DNA of 64,000 nucleotides from Impatiens glandulifera (Eukaryota > Streptophyta > Magnoliopsida > Ericales > Balsaminaceae), in contig NC_061863.1 of assembly GCF_907164915.1 (NCBI RefSeq), positions 26,331,710 through 26,395,709 on the forward strand, given 5' to 3'. Under the pieces are notes generated by a model. The model ran no database searches. It worked only from the letters and a program-made list of their open reading frames with translations, and was not told where the DNA came from. A program made the position numbers and the translations under genes. Positions 43,428 through 54,879 of this stretch are shown one piece after another; the stretch's first letter is position 1; the number at the start of each line of letters is the position of its first letter.

Positions 43428-46400
43428 CTACTTCCAACTGTCAACATTTAGCAGGTCCAAACAATAGGTGAATTTGTTAAGTGGGACCGACTTCGTGAAC
43501 ATGTCAGTAGAATTATGATGTGTGATGATCTTTTTCAACTTGATTCTCTTCTCGGTACGAAGAAAATGATAGCGAACATCAATATGTTTGGTTCTATCAT
43601 GATGTACTTGATCTTTCGCCAAACAGATAGCACTTAAGCTATCACAAAAAACAATTGCATGATCATGATGGATACCAAGGTCACTAATTAATCATTTCAA
43701 TCATATACCCTCCTTGGCTGCTTCAGTTAGCGCCATATACTCAGCCTCGGTAGTGGACAACATCACAGTCGACTGTAATGTTTCCTTCCAACTAACCATA
43801 GAGTCACCAAGGGTGTAAACATAACAAGTCATTGGTCTTCTACCATCGATATCTGCAGCATAATCTGAGTCCGAATAACCAGTTACGAGACACTGGTTAT
43901 TACTCCCATAAATGAGACCAACATCGGATGTGCTTCTTAGATAGCGAAATATTCACTTTACCGCTTTTTAGTGTTCCTTACCAGGTAGAGACATAAACCT
44001 GCTAACAACACTAACTGAATACGCAATATTAGGTCCAGTGCATACCATGAAATACATTAAACTACCCACCGCACTAGCATACTATACATGAGACATGTAT
44101 AACTTCTTATCTTTAGACTAGGGTGCGAATACAGACAAATGATTAGTAACAGTTGCAAGAGTAATGAAAGCCTTTGTTGTACTCATCCCAAAACGAGACA
44201 ACATTTTAAAAATATAACTCTTCTACGAAAGAAATAGCTTCTTTTGAACTCGATCTCTTACTATTTCCATGCCCAGAATTTTTTGTGCTCCACCTAGATC
44301 TTTCATATCAAACTCGAAATTGAGAAGGTCTTTCAGCTTTTGAATCTCCGACATTTTCTTGGCTGCAATTAACATGTTGTCTACATACAGGAGTAAATAA
44401 ATTATAGAACCATCACTGATTTTGTTATGATAGACACAACAATAATATGTACTCCTATTGTAACCATGTTCAATCATGAAATTGTCGAACCGCTTATACC
44501 ACTGTCAAGGAGACTGTTTAAGTCCATACAAAGACTTCTTCAGATTACAAACGTGTGTTTCCTTACTAGGAACTAGAAACCCTTCAGGACGACTCACCAA
44601 TATATCTTTTTCAATCTCACCATGTAAGAATGTCATCTTCACGTCTAATTGCTCGAGTTCCAGATCCTGATGTGCTACTATAGTCCTGATAGAAGTGTGT
44701 CGGACTATAGGTGATAATATTTCATTGTAGTCTACGCCTTCCTTTTGACTGAATCCATTTGCAACTAATCGTGATTTATATCTGGTCCCTTCAGCACTAG
44801 AGGTTTCATCTTTCCTTTTGAAAATCCATTTACACCCAATAACTTTTCTCCCCTTAGGTAAAGTAACCAACTCCCATGTATTATTCTTGTGAAGTGAATC
44901 CATTTCCTCACACATGGCAGCAATCCATTGCGCGAAATCACCAACATTAACAGCTTCATTGTAAGAAGATGACTCATTATGTATGACATCTTCAGCTACC
45001 TGAAGTGCTTAACTTACAATTTCTTCTGTATCATTCATAGAGGGACTGATTGTCCTACTTCCAGGACCAATTGAGATCTTTCTTCCCTCGATTGAGTAAA
45101 TTAACCTGTCATGAGCTTTAATTTACCTTCTTGGCCGTCTAGTAATGTCAGATTGACTTTCAGGTACTCCAAACTGATCAACTTCCTCAAATGGTTTATC
45201 AGTAACGTGTGTCATGTTAGTTGTCCCTTGAACTAGAGCCACCTCAAGCTCCACCTATTTCTCGGTATTATCATTTTCTCCAGAAAGTGATGGCTTGATA
45301 GAGGAGTTAAGTATAAACTTCTCATTAAATGTGACATCCCTACTAAGGATTACTCTACCTTCAAAAGATGACTAGATTCTATATCCCTTGACTCCATCTT
45401 CATAGCCCATGAAAATACTTTGTTTTGCCCTTGGTTCTAACTTCCCTTCATTAACATGATAGTAAGATGTGCACCCAAAGACTTTCAAATGAGAATAATC
45501 AACGACGTTACCAGACCATACCTCATAAGGGATTCTTCAATCAATCCTAGTATGCGGTGCACGATTTATTAGATAGAAATCCGTTAGGACAACCTCGCTC
45601 CAATTCTTTCTAGCCAATCCAGCATTAGAGAGCATGCTTCTAACTCTCTCTAGTAGTGTTTGATTCACCTTTAATGCTACACCATTCTGCTATGGTATAC
45701 CTCGGACAATGTGATGTCTTGCAATCCCCATATCCCTCCAGAACTTTTTAATCTCAGATGAACATTTTTCAAGTCCATTATCTGTTCGCAGCCTCTTAAC
45801 CTTATTTCCAGATTGATTCTCTACCAGTGCCTTCCAATGTTTCAAGGTATTAAATACATCGCTCTTATGTCTCAGAAGATACAACCAGGTCATCCTTGAG
45901 TAATCATCTATGAATGTTACAAAATAGTTATAACCTCATATACCTTCAATTTGAGCAGGACCTCAGCAATTAGAGTGTATATAATCCAATGTGCCCTTAG
46001 TTTTGTGAACTCCCTTACTGAACTTAATATGATGCTTTTTCCTGAAAATGCAGTATTCACACAACTCAAGGTTGGTAACCTTATGGCCAGATATAAGATC
46101 CCGTTTGGACAGAATTTGCATCCCCTTCTCTCCCATATGTCCAAGTCGCATATGCCACAACTTGGTTACATCAGGGTGCTGATTCACAGATTTGGATGCG
46201 ACCGCAACGGAACCTGTCAGCGTCTTACCTTGTAGTATATACAAGGTATTCTATTTGATACCTTTCAGTATTATTTTTGAATATTTACTGATGAAAAATT
46301 TTCCTTCTTCACCGCTAAACTTGAAACCTTTAGCATCTAAAATGCCTAAAGATATTAAGTTCATCTTCAGTTGAGAAACACGTCGAACGCCAGTTAGGGT

Positions 46401-47430
46401 CCGTATCTTACCATCATCAGTCAGAATCTTGATAGTCCTAATACCCATTGTTTTACATATGGCATCATTTCCCATGACAACGTTTCCACATCATAATCTT
46501 CATAGGTATTGAACCATTCTTTGTTCGGACTCATATGATATGAACACCCTGAATCCAACACCCACGTATCAATAGGGTGTAGAGAAGTGTTATCTACAAA
46601 GGCAATGTCTTCCTCCAAGTAAGTGATTCTGTCTTTATGTGCTATAGCAGTTGTAGAATATTTCCCCTTTTCTTAGGATAATTATTCTTCCAATTACCAG
46701 GTTCTTTATAGTAATTGCAAATGTCTTTAGCACTAGGCCCCTTAGCTTTGTATTTTTGATCATTCTTCTTTCCAGACCCTTTGTAGTTGACTGTGCTGGC
46801 AATCAACCCAGATGCTTGACTGTCTAAAATTTCACTGCTCGCCTTATGACGCAGTTCTCTAGTATGAAATGCTGACCGAACTTCCTCTAGAGTTATAGAG
46901 TCTTTACCGACAACGAACGATTGAACAAAATTTTCAAACGAGTTGGGTAAAAATACCAACAGAATTAATACAGAATCTTCATCTTCAATCTTAACATCTA
47001 TATTTCTCAATTCAAGAAATATAGTGTTTAACTTATCAAGATGTTCACGAAGAGACTTACCTTCAAGCATACGAAGACTGAATAGACGTTGCTTCAAAAA
47101 CAACTTGTTAGTTAGTGATTTTGTCATGTACAAAGCCTCTAACTTCAATCACAGACCGATTGCGGTATCTTCATCTGATACCTCAGTAATCACTTCATCA
47201 TCCAGACAAAGTAAAATCGTTGAGTATGCCTTCTCTTCCAAGACCTCAAGCTCAATAGTGATTTTTCTAGAGGTAGACTCCTTTGCAGGACCTACAACTA
47301 TCTTCGCCTTTTCCTTCAATAATGGTGCCCAGACGCCTTGTTGTTTAAGCAAGGCTCTCATTTTGATCTACCATAGACCAAAACTATTTTGCCTTGTCAA
47401 GTTTTTGATTTTCAGATTCATTAAAGACAT
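43428..47430 (-). pseudogene. Copia C gag-pol polyprotein remnant
   Basis: Gag starts at the minus-strand ATG at 47430 and reads past a TAG (47368-47370) and a TGA near 47146, both where Trp or Arg is expected. IKMRALLKQQGVWAPLLKEK and the UBN2-type middle are clear. The zinc knuckle is degraded (CNYYKEPGNWKNNYPKK, lacking the His and last Cys). Protease has WVLDSGCSYHMSP (about 46570-46530). GAG-pre-integrase has LWHMRLGHMGEKGMQILSK and CEYC (46244-45963). Integrase has LRTDNG (about 45790) and IARHHIVRGIP. RT (44915-44223) has ELVTLPKGRKVIGCKWIF and ends with YVDN in place of the catalytic YVDD. RNase H follows to 43428, ending DMFTKSVPLNKF. Several frame changes. Not functional. Confidence 0.9.
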
Positions 47431-47476
47431 CTTCTCTCCAGAAAACAAATAGTGATAATCTGATCGGATCTAACCC

Positions 47477-47488
47477 GCTCTGATACCA
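47477..47488 (-). promoter_or_regulatory. Copia C primer-binding site
   Basis: The minus strand reads TGGTATCAGAGC, five bases inside the 5' LTR. Confidence 0.88.
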
Positions 47489-47493
47489 ATTAT

Positions 47494-47746
47494 TGTGCAG
47501 AATGCAAGAAAGTGATAAACAATGAAGTATAGAAAAACAGATAAAGAGAGATTTGTTATTATCAAAGATGAAGATGAAAAGATTACTACAAAAATGAAAA
47601 GACTAAAACTATAAAATGCTGAAAACAATAAAACGTAAACACCTAACTAGTGTAACTGTAAAATAAATGTGATATAATGAAATTAATATAAACCACGAAC
47701 AATTGATGGTTGATATTAATTCCTATACTAAAGGAAAAATGTTACA
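47494..47746 (-). repeat. 5' LTR of Copia C
   Basis: 253 bp, partner of 43118-43379. It is missing short stretches ('taattaagcg', 'ta'). Confidence 0.9.
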
Positions 47747-47914
47747 GTATATTTCATTGGAAAACTAGTGAAATGTTGGAGTAAGTCATGTTGGGACACA
47801 TATTGTGATGTCTAAAATTTGTCAATGAAAAATTGAGTTGTATATCAGTATACATAAACTTGATTGTGATTTTTTCATATATTTGATAATTTGTGTCCAA
47901 ATATTGATTGATAA

Positions 47915-48239
47915 TGTTGAGCTTCTATTCACTCTCGTTTTATCTCAATATAAATTTATTGAGAAAATATTTAATCTAAACACACACGATAAAAGAAAGA
48001 AATAGAGAGATAGATGAATAAATAATAATGAATACAAGATATAACGAAGTTCAACCAACAAATACCTACATCTTCGGAGAATCATCCAATCTATAGATTT
48101 ACATGGAATAATGGTTCAAGTAACCCTATGTTACAATTTCTCTTTTATATGAATATATTAAAACCATAAAGACTAAACTACTATCCTAAGTCCATTACAA
48201 TATATAAACTTTGATAAAATATGAGTCTAAACCTCAACA
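47915..48239 (-). repeat. Lone minus-strand LTR of another Copia-like element
   Basis: On the minus strand it begins TGTTGAGGTTTAGACTC and ends AGCTCAACA (325 bp). It is preceded by CCCAATGTGGAAAT, a plausible polypurine tract, so this would be a 3' LTR. No matching 5' LTR or pol was found in the window. The adjoining 48240-48366 plus 49855-51240 probably is its degenerate internal or untranslated part. Confidence 0.6.
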
Positions 48240-48374
48240 ATTTCCACATTGGGAGAATACCGCGCTTATTGAGATTTCATAAATAAGTTACAAATTCAAA
48301 AATCTCCACCTTGACGAATTTCACGTCCCTTAAAAAATACAAGAGTCCACCTTGACAAAAGTTGTGCCGTCAAG

Positions 48375-49846
48375 CAGTGGCGGACCTACAAGGGGGGCCT
48401 TGGGCGGCCCGGGCCTCCCCCAACCAGGATAAAACTTTTAAGATATTTTATATATATGTTTACCAAATTAGGCTTTGTCTTGCTGGTTTTGGAGCTAAAA
48501 TATATAATAGAGGTCAGGTGATCAAACCCTACCTCTCACATTTCTTTAATAATAACCTTCACACTTCTTTTTATAAAATTTTTATTTTATACAAACACTA
48601 TTTTCTAACATTTATAATAAACTAACACTTTCTTTTATAAAAAATAAAAAAAAAAACTAATTCATAATTATATTATTCTAATTTCAATTATAATTTTATT
48701 AAAGTAATTATTATTAATATTTTATTTTATAAAAAAAAATATTTTCTAAGAAACAATGTTTATAATAATACATAAATTTTAGTTAATATATAAATAAAAT
48801 TTATTTATATAAGTTAAAATATAAAGAATTATATATAATGAAAATCATATAATATTATTATTTATTTTAATACTACATTTATATTATAATTTATTTATAT
48901 ATATATATATATTGTTAATTTTAATATAATTAATAATATAAATTATTTATAAATATAAGGGTAAAATAACAATTTATATAAATATAATTTATATAAATAT
49001 AAGGGTAAAATATTATTTTATATTTCTTAATTTTAAATTAGTTTTAAATTATTTCAACAAATAAATATATTTGTTAGATTTTATTTAGGGGCCTAGGGTT
49101 GTGACACATATTTATTTTTAATTATTTATTTTGTGTAGGATATAGAATAATAGAGATGTTCTATAAACGAATTTGTATTTCTACATCACATGACCAGCAT
49201 GAGTCTTCTCAATCAATTAATGAGCCTACTAACGAGTCTAATGTTACTGATCAAATATACATGGTTAGAATATAGCATATCAAAAGATGCATCATTTTGT
49301 TTTTGGTGTTATCTTTTCAAGCCTTTAAATAGAGAAAACGTAGATGATACATTTATAGGAGATGGGTACAAAAATTGGAAAAGGGCATTAGAAAGATTCA
49401 ATCGTCATATGAGAACTTCAAATAGTTGTCATAATGAAGCTAGAGTTCAATTTGAATCATTTTAAGATCAAAGACATAATGTGAGAAACGTTTTACGTAC
49501 ACATGATCGTGATATAAAAATAAATTATCGCACCCGTTTAACGACAATGTTTGATGTAACACGCTTTCTATTGAGGAAAGGATTACCTTTTCGAGGACAT
49601 ATGAGTCAAGTAGTTCATCAAATAAAGTTAATTTTCTTGAATTGATTGATTGGTATAGTCAACGTAATGAAGATATTTTGTCTTCTTTTGTACCGACTCA
49701 TGGACAAGAATAATTTAGTAATTGTGCTTGTTAGTATTTTTATGTAATTATCGAGTAGAATTTTAATTAAAAAATGCATTTATTTGATAGCCAAAAAAAT
49801 GCTACGTTATTTGGCCCCCCGATAAAATATTTCTGGGTCCGCCACG
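48375..49846 (+). mobile_element. hAT-type DNA transposon remnant with 8-bp target duplication
   Basis: Ends are inverted: CAGTGGCGGACC at the left and GGTCCGCCACG at the right. The GGGGGGCC motif is repeated just inside each end. It is flanked by the 8-mers CCGTCAAG (48367-48374) and CTGTCAAG (49847-49854), differing by one base. Removing the element restores a continuous sequence that resembles neighbouring text ('gccatcaagaggttatgag'). The interior holds part of a TTF-finger transposase. 1472 bp; autonomous relatives are about 3-4 kb. Confidence 0.8.
49190..49720 (+). pseudogene. hAT transposase N-terminal fragment (TTF-type zinc finger/DUF4371 type)
   Basis: The frame gives WLEYSISKDASFCFWCYLFK, the typical TTF-finger segment of plant ZMYM1-like hAT transposases. 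GYKNWKRALERFNRHMRTSN follows, then after a stop LRKGLPFRGH (about 49570-49600), the start of the DUF4371 region. The remainder of the transposase (DDE parts and hATC dimerisation region) is absent. Confidence 0.75.
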
Positions 49847-49854
49847 CTGTCAAG

Positions 49855-50279
49855 AAATAAGTGAGTTCAACACTTCAATTTTCAACTTTGTTCGAGCCAT
49901 TCTTAAGATAGCTTTTTATACATCTACTTCCACTAAAAAACCCTTAGAAAAATAACAATCTCCACCATCAAGTATATCGCGCCATCAAGAGGTTATGAGC
50001 CACACATCAATCTTCACATTTTCTTGAGCTATTCACGAGATAAATCAATGTACCTCCACTTTTATTAAAAACTATTAGAAGATAAAATCATAGAGTTTAT
50101 AACACCATATAAATTTAGGCAACCACACTACTTCAGTGACTAGAGACATTCGATAACTCTTTCCAATTTTTGTTCATACCCATTGACATTTGGGAAAACT
50201 AGAAGTAACAAATTTTTTTTATTTCAAAATAATCTTTACTCTTGTTTGCCACAAACTAAGTATCTTATTCTTTAAGTCC
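49855..50279. other. Non-coding retroelement-like sequence
   Basis: Contains CTCCACCATCAAG- and CCACCTTGAC-type phrases that resemble untranslated regions next to minus-strand polypurine tracts. No gene. Confidence 0.4.
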
Positions 50280-51200
50280 AACAATCGAATGAAACCAAAC
50301 ACTTATTAGACCCAAGACGGACTTTCATCATCTACTTTTTCAAAATCAGATATCTATCAAAAATAGATGACACGCAAAACGAACTTTCATTGTCTACTTC
50401 CTCCAAAATAAGATACCAATCGAAACCGAGAATACCCAAAACGAACTTTTATCATCTACTTCATAACAAATAATTAGGTATATGTCGACATCAGTTTTCT
50501 AAAGCTCAATATCTGACAAAGCAATTGCCATCTATCTTACCTTGAACTTTACACCCTCAATTAACTTGAAACTCATATTTCTCTTTGAACAATTTAACTT
50601 TCAATCAGCTAATTTTTGAATAATAATAAAAACACTAGTAATTCAAAAATATATTTTCAAGATTCACTAACTATCTTCAATTGTTTTCACCATGTTTCAA
50701 ATGTTTATCCATAGTTTCTTTGAAAAAAATTGCGAATATCCTTCTATTTGAATTGATTTACCCTCTCATTTAACCCATTTTTCATGACTAGGAATCTCAT
50801 TCAAGGTCACATTCACCTTATCACATTAAATGACAATTCAATAATTTCATTCCCTTCGAATGGACCGAGTTTCTCATCCAGCCCGTATTTTATGACTAAG
50901 AATTTCATTCAAAGTCTCAATCCTCTCCTTAATAAAATGACAAATCAATAATCTTATCCATCTAAACCGTGATCCCCAATGCACAAACAATTAAGATAAA
51001 ATAAAAGAAATAACAAAATTATCACATGTGAATTAATAGAGTCTCTCATCTAGCCCATTTTTCTTGACTAAAAATCTCACTCAAGGTCTTATTTATATTC
51101 TCACATTAAAATATAATGCAATAATTTTTCTTGGTTTGTTTGAGAGTTGTTTTTAAGATGTCTTTAGCTCAACATATAAGTGTATTTCAATAGCCCTCCT
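50280..51200. repeat. 0.9-kb direct repeat block, left copy
   Basis: Matches 53870-54720 on the same strand: 'ctttcatcatctact', 'aaaataagataccaatc', 'ataattaggtatat', 'tgacaaagcaattg', 'aacttgaa.ctcat'. Each copy contains three imperfect 120-180-bp subrepeats around 'cccatttttcttgactagga' and 'tctcattcaaggtc'. The two copies bracket the Copia D remnant. Function unknown; probably untranslated sequence of an older retroelement. Confidence 0.75.
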
Positions 51201-51284
51201 CTTCTCAGTCTTTCATTCATATTGTGCGTTAAATAAAATTATATCAATGCTTAATCACCCGCTAACTCAATAAAATCCTACAAA

Positions 51285-53860
51285 ATATAATTAATTAAGA
51301 AATCGAAAAGTCATCTGAAAATCGAAAAAGCATGACGTTTAAAGGTCCATTTAATAAGACTTTGGCAGTCTTCTACTTCCCAAAAGATATTATCAGACTT
51401 GTATTAAAATGACAATAATACGGTCTGTATGTTTGAAGGCTCCTTCTGTATTTTCCGAAAATGTTTTGTATTTCACTAGAATGGAAACTACCGGTCGCTC
51501 TTAGTATAAAAATCTGTCTTAGCATAAAACTGGTTTCGTCTCTTAGATCTGATCGGTCAAACTAGCGATCATTTTACAAATTGACTTGTATAGTAGCTTT
51601 AAGATTATACTAAGTAGTTTATCGGGTAAACCACCGGTTGTGCCGTCTTTTTAATATTGGTCAACCGGTCATACTGCCGAAGTATAGAAAACGATTTATC
51701 TTTATATTGAGGGAGACCAATTTATCTTCCTAAAACATAGCTGATGAGTTTACCGATCATGATGTTGAGCGGTAAAATCGTTTTTCACTACTGAGTCGAT
51801 CCTCTACTGGTTCCGTTTCTTGTAGAGATAACCAAATATAGTTTATTTAGATGATTCCAGTTTGCGCCGCCTTTTTAATATCAGTCAACCGAACTAAGCG
51901 GTAAAACCGACTTGTAGATATGAAGGAGTAAGTTGTCGGTTTCGGTTTTTCCGATTCCTGTATTTCCGAGCTTGTTTGGTCTTTTCGGATTTCTTTTATC
52001 CTGCACAGACGGTGAATTTGATTAAGTTTTTTAAATAGTTAATTACTTACTAATTAACTATCTATTTTATCTAACATATGGGAACTCACTTCTCTTCCAA
52101 CGGGTCAAAAGTTCATTAGTGTCAAATAGATTTTCAAAGAGAAAAATAATGCCAAAGGTGTTGTTGAAAAAGATAAAGCGAGATTAGTCGTCAAAAGGTA
52201 TACACAACGACATTGAGTGGACTATGAGGAGGTATTTCCTCTAGTTGCTCGTCTAGAAATAATCTGATTTTTTATTTCACTAGCATTACAAAGAAATTGG
52301 AAAATATTCCAACTAGACGTGAAGTCATTATTTCTTAATGGTTTCCTTATGAGGATGTTTTTGTGGAGCAACTAAAAGTCTATGTGATGAAAGGGAAAGA
52401 ATGAAAGGTATTAAAGTTAAAGAGGGGTTTATATTGTCTCAAATAAGAGACTCAAGCATGGTATAGTCAGATTGATGTTTATTTTCGAGAGAAAGGATTT
52501 GAAAAATGTTCACATGGGTATGCACTTTATGTGAAAATAGATAAAAATTGAGATGGTTTATTTGTTTGCCTCTACGTAGATAATCTTATTTTCATAGGAA
52601 ATAATACGAGTCTCTTTGAATATTTCAAGAATGATATGACCTGAGAATTTGAGATGACATATATTGGCTTAATGTCATTTTACCTTGGATTAGAATTGTG
52701 TTAATCGAATTATAGAATTTTTGTTGAGTAACAAGCATATAAAAAGGAACTTCTAGATAGATTCAATATGTCGAATAGCAAACCGGTGGATATCCCTATA
52801 AAAGTTAGATCTAAATTGAGCAATGATGAAAAGGGATAAAATGTGGATCCCACACTGTTCAAAAGATTCGTTGGATGTCTAAGGTATTTAACATGTACTC
52901 GGCTGGATAATCATTTTAGTGTGGGAATTATTAGTCGATTCATGGAGGTTCCCACGACGAAGCACATGAAGGCAGCAAAGAGGATTTTGAGATATTTGAA
53001 AGATACTATTGATTTTAGACTATTTTATTCATCGTCCAAGGAATTTCAACTTGTTAGATATTTCGATAGTGATATTGCCAGAGATATAGATGATCGAACA
53101 CAACTGGGTTTGTGTTTTTATGGGGTCAAATGAAATTTTGTGGAGTTTGAAGAAATAAGCGATGATCTCAATATATTCTTGTGCGTCTTATTATGTCCCG
53201 GTTACAACATGTGTTTGTCATGCAATCTAGCTAAGAAGAATGTTGAAGGAGATAGGTTTGTCAGAAAATAAAGCAACCACATCTTTTATTGACAAGTCTG
53301 CTCAATCTTTAACAAGGAATCAAGTTTTTCATGATTGAAGTAAACACATCGATACACGCTATCACTTCATCCAGGAGAGTATTACAAAAAATGAGATCAA
53401 ACTTTAATATGTGAAATATATTGTTCAAGTTGTAGATATTTTTATGAAGCCTCTTGGAATAAAGGTTTTCAACAGAATGAGGAGTATGCTTGGAATCAAG
53501 AAGAAAAAATAATTTTATAGGGGAGTGTTGAAAATAAAATTAATTAAGGAATCAACGATCTGTTTGAAAATAGAAGAAACATTAAGTTTAAAGGTCTATT
53601 ATATAGTAGAGTTTTTTTCTGTTTAATAGGTTTCTTAATAAGCGTTGTGTTCATTGTGAAAGTTTAAGAAAGATAAAGTCTGAAATATTTTAGATGTTTA
53701 AGAGTTTTTATCTTGTTATAAATAGAATAAATAGTTGTACGTGAAGAAACAGATAACAAAATGAAATTGAATCTCTTCCCCTTTTGAATTTTATTATTTT
53801 GAGTTTGTGAGAGCATACGTCAATTCTTTCGACGTATATATAGAGAGAGTGCCTACCAAC
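51285..53860 (+). mobile_element. Copia D remnant, internally deleted
   Basis: A 3' LTR begins at about 53527 with TGTTGAAAATAAAATTAATT after a purine tract (AGGGGAG). Its first 90 bases match 51290-51375 ('taattaattaag.aatc', 'gtttaaaggtc'), a degraded 5' LTR start. The region up to 52078 is non-coding. It includes a phrase repeated 225 bp apart ('gccgtctttttaatattggtcaacc' near 51645 and a close variant near 51870). RT/RNase H follows from 52079. Confidence 0.65.
52079..53500 (+). pseudogene. Copia D RT-RNase H remnant
   Basis: Starts WELTSLPTGQKFISVK and continues KDKARLVVKRYTQRH. Then come FQLDVKSLFLNG (RT motif A region), FVCLYVDNLIFIGN (YVDN instead of YVDD) and GCLRYLTCTRLD. RNase H starts YFDSDIARDIDDR (about 53058-53096). 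The 3' part after 53133 continues in shifted frames to about 53500. Gag, protease and integrase are missing. Confidence 0.8.
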
Positions 53861-53869
53861 GTTTCTAAA

Positions 53870-54720
53870 ACTTTCATCAACTACTTTTTTAAAATCACAT
53901 ATCTATCGAAAACCGAGGACAAGCAAGACGAACTTCCATCATCTACTTCTTCAAAATAAGATACCAATCAAAACCGAGAAAACCCAAGACAAAATTTTAT
54001 CGTCCACTTTATAAAAAATAATTAGGTATATCTCGTAATCTCTTTTCTCAAGTTAAATATATGACAAAGCAATTGGAACTCATCTGGCCTTGAACTTTGC
54101 ACACTCAACCAACTTGAACCTCATACTTCTCTTTGAAAAAATTAACTTGCAATCAATTAGTTTTTGAATAATATTAAACAACTAGTAATTTAAAATTTTA
54201 TTTTCAAAATTCACTAACTATCTCAATTATTTTCACCATGTTTCAAATGATTATCCATAGTTTCTTCGAAAAAAATCACGAATATCCTTTTATTTGAATT
54301 GATTGAGCCTCTCATCTTTCCCATTTTTCTTGACTAGGAATCTCATTCAATGTTTCATTCACCTTCTCACTGTAGATGACAATTCAATGATTTCATTTGC
54401 ATTCGAATTAACAGAACCTCTTATATAGCCCATTTTTCATGACTAGGAATTACATTCAATGTCTTAATCCTCTTCTTAATAAAATGACAAATTAATTATC
54501 TCATTTATCTAAACTATGATCCATAATCCATAAACAATTAAGATTGAATAAAATAAGTAAAAAAATTATCACTTTTAAGTTAATCGAGTCTCCCATCTAG
54601 CCCATTTTTCATTACTAGTAATCTTACTCAAGGTCTTACTTATCTTAGTTCGTTTGAGATTTTCTCTTAAGATCTCCCCACCCCAACTTATAAGTGTATT
54701 TCACTAGTCGATTAGCCCTA
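53870..54720. repeat. 0.9-kb direct repeat block, right copy
   Basis: Partner of 50280-51200. Homology begins within 'aaaactttcatcaactac' and ends near 'aagtgtatttcactag'. Confidence 0.75.
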
Positions 54721-54736
54721 ATTATGAATTTTAAAA

Positions 54737-54738
<2 letters not shown>

Positions 54739-54768
<30 letters not shown>
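54739..54768. repeat. (AT)n microsatellite
   Basis: About 15 AT units at the junction between the repeat block and the Copia E remnant. Confidence 0.9.
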
Positions 54769-54771
<3 letters not shown>

Positions 54772-54879
54772 AAACGAGAAGTATAGTGCGAGACTAAAAC
54801 CGAGAATAAACAAAGAGAGTTAGAGTTTGTAATCCCTATTATAACTCAGCTGTCTTATCAATCGTTGTCCATCGATTGT

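Larger units (their letters stand above)
43118..47746 (-). mobile_element. Ty1/Copia LTR retrotransposon C, full structure, decayed
   Basis: LTRs at 43118-43379 (262 bp) and 47494-47746 (253 bp) begin TGTGCAGAATGCAAGAAAG and end GTTACA. The minus-strand PBS (47477-47488) is TGGTATCAGAGC. The gag-to-RNase H order is complete on the minus strand, with stops and frameshifts. The LTRs are very similar apart from small indels, so this is younger than Copia A. Flanking 5-mers (TGTGT and GTATA) do not form a clean target duplication. Confidence 0.92.

Noticed and set aside
46943..47452. 169-codon + strand ORF
   Set aside because: Antisense shadow of the Copia C gag.
48362..48625. 87-codon ORF
   Set aside because: It overlaps the inverted end of the hAT-like element and reads its G-rich end sequence; no domain.
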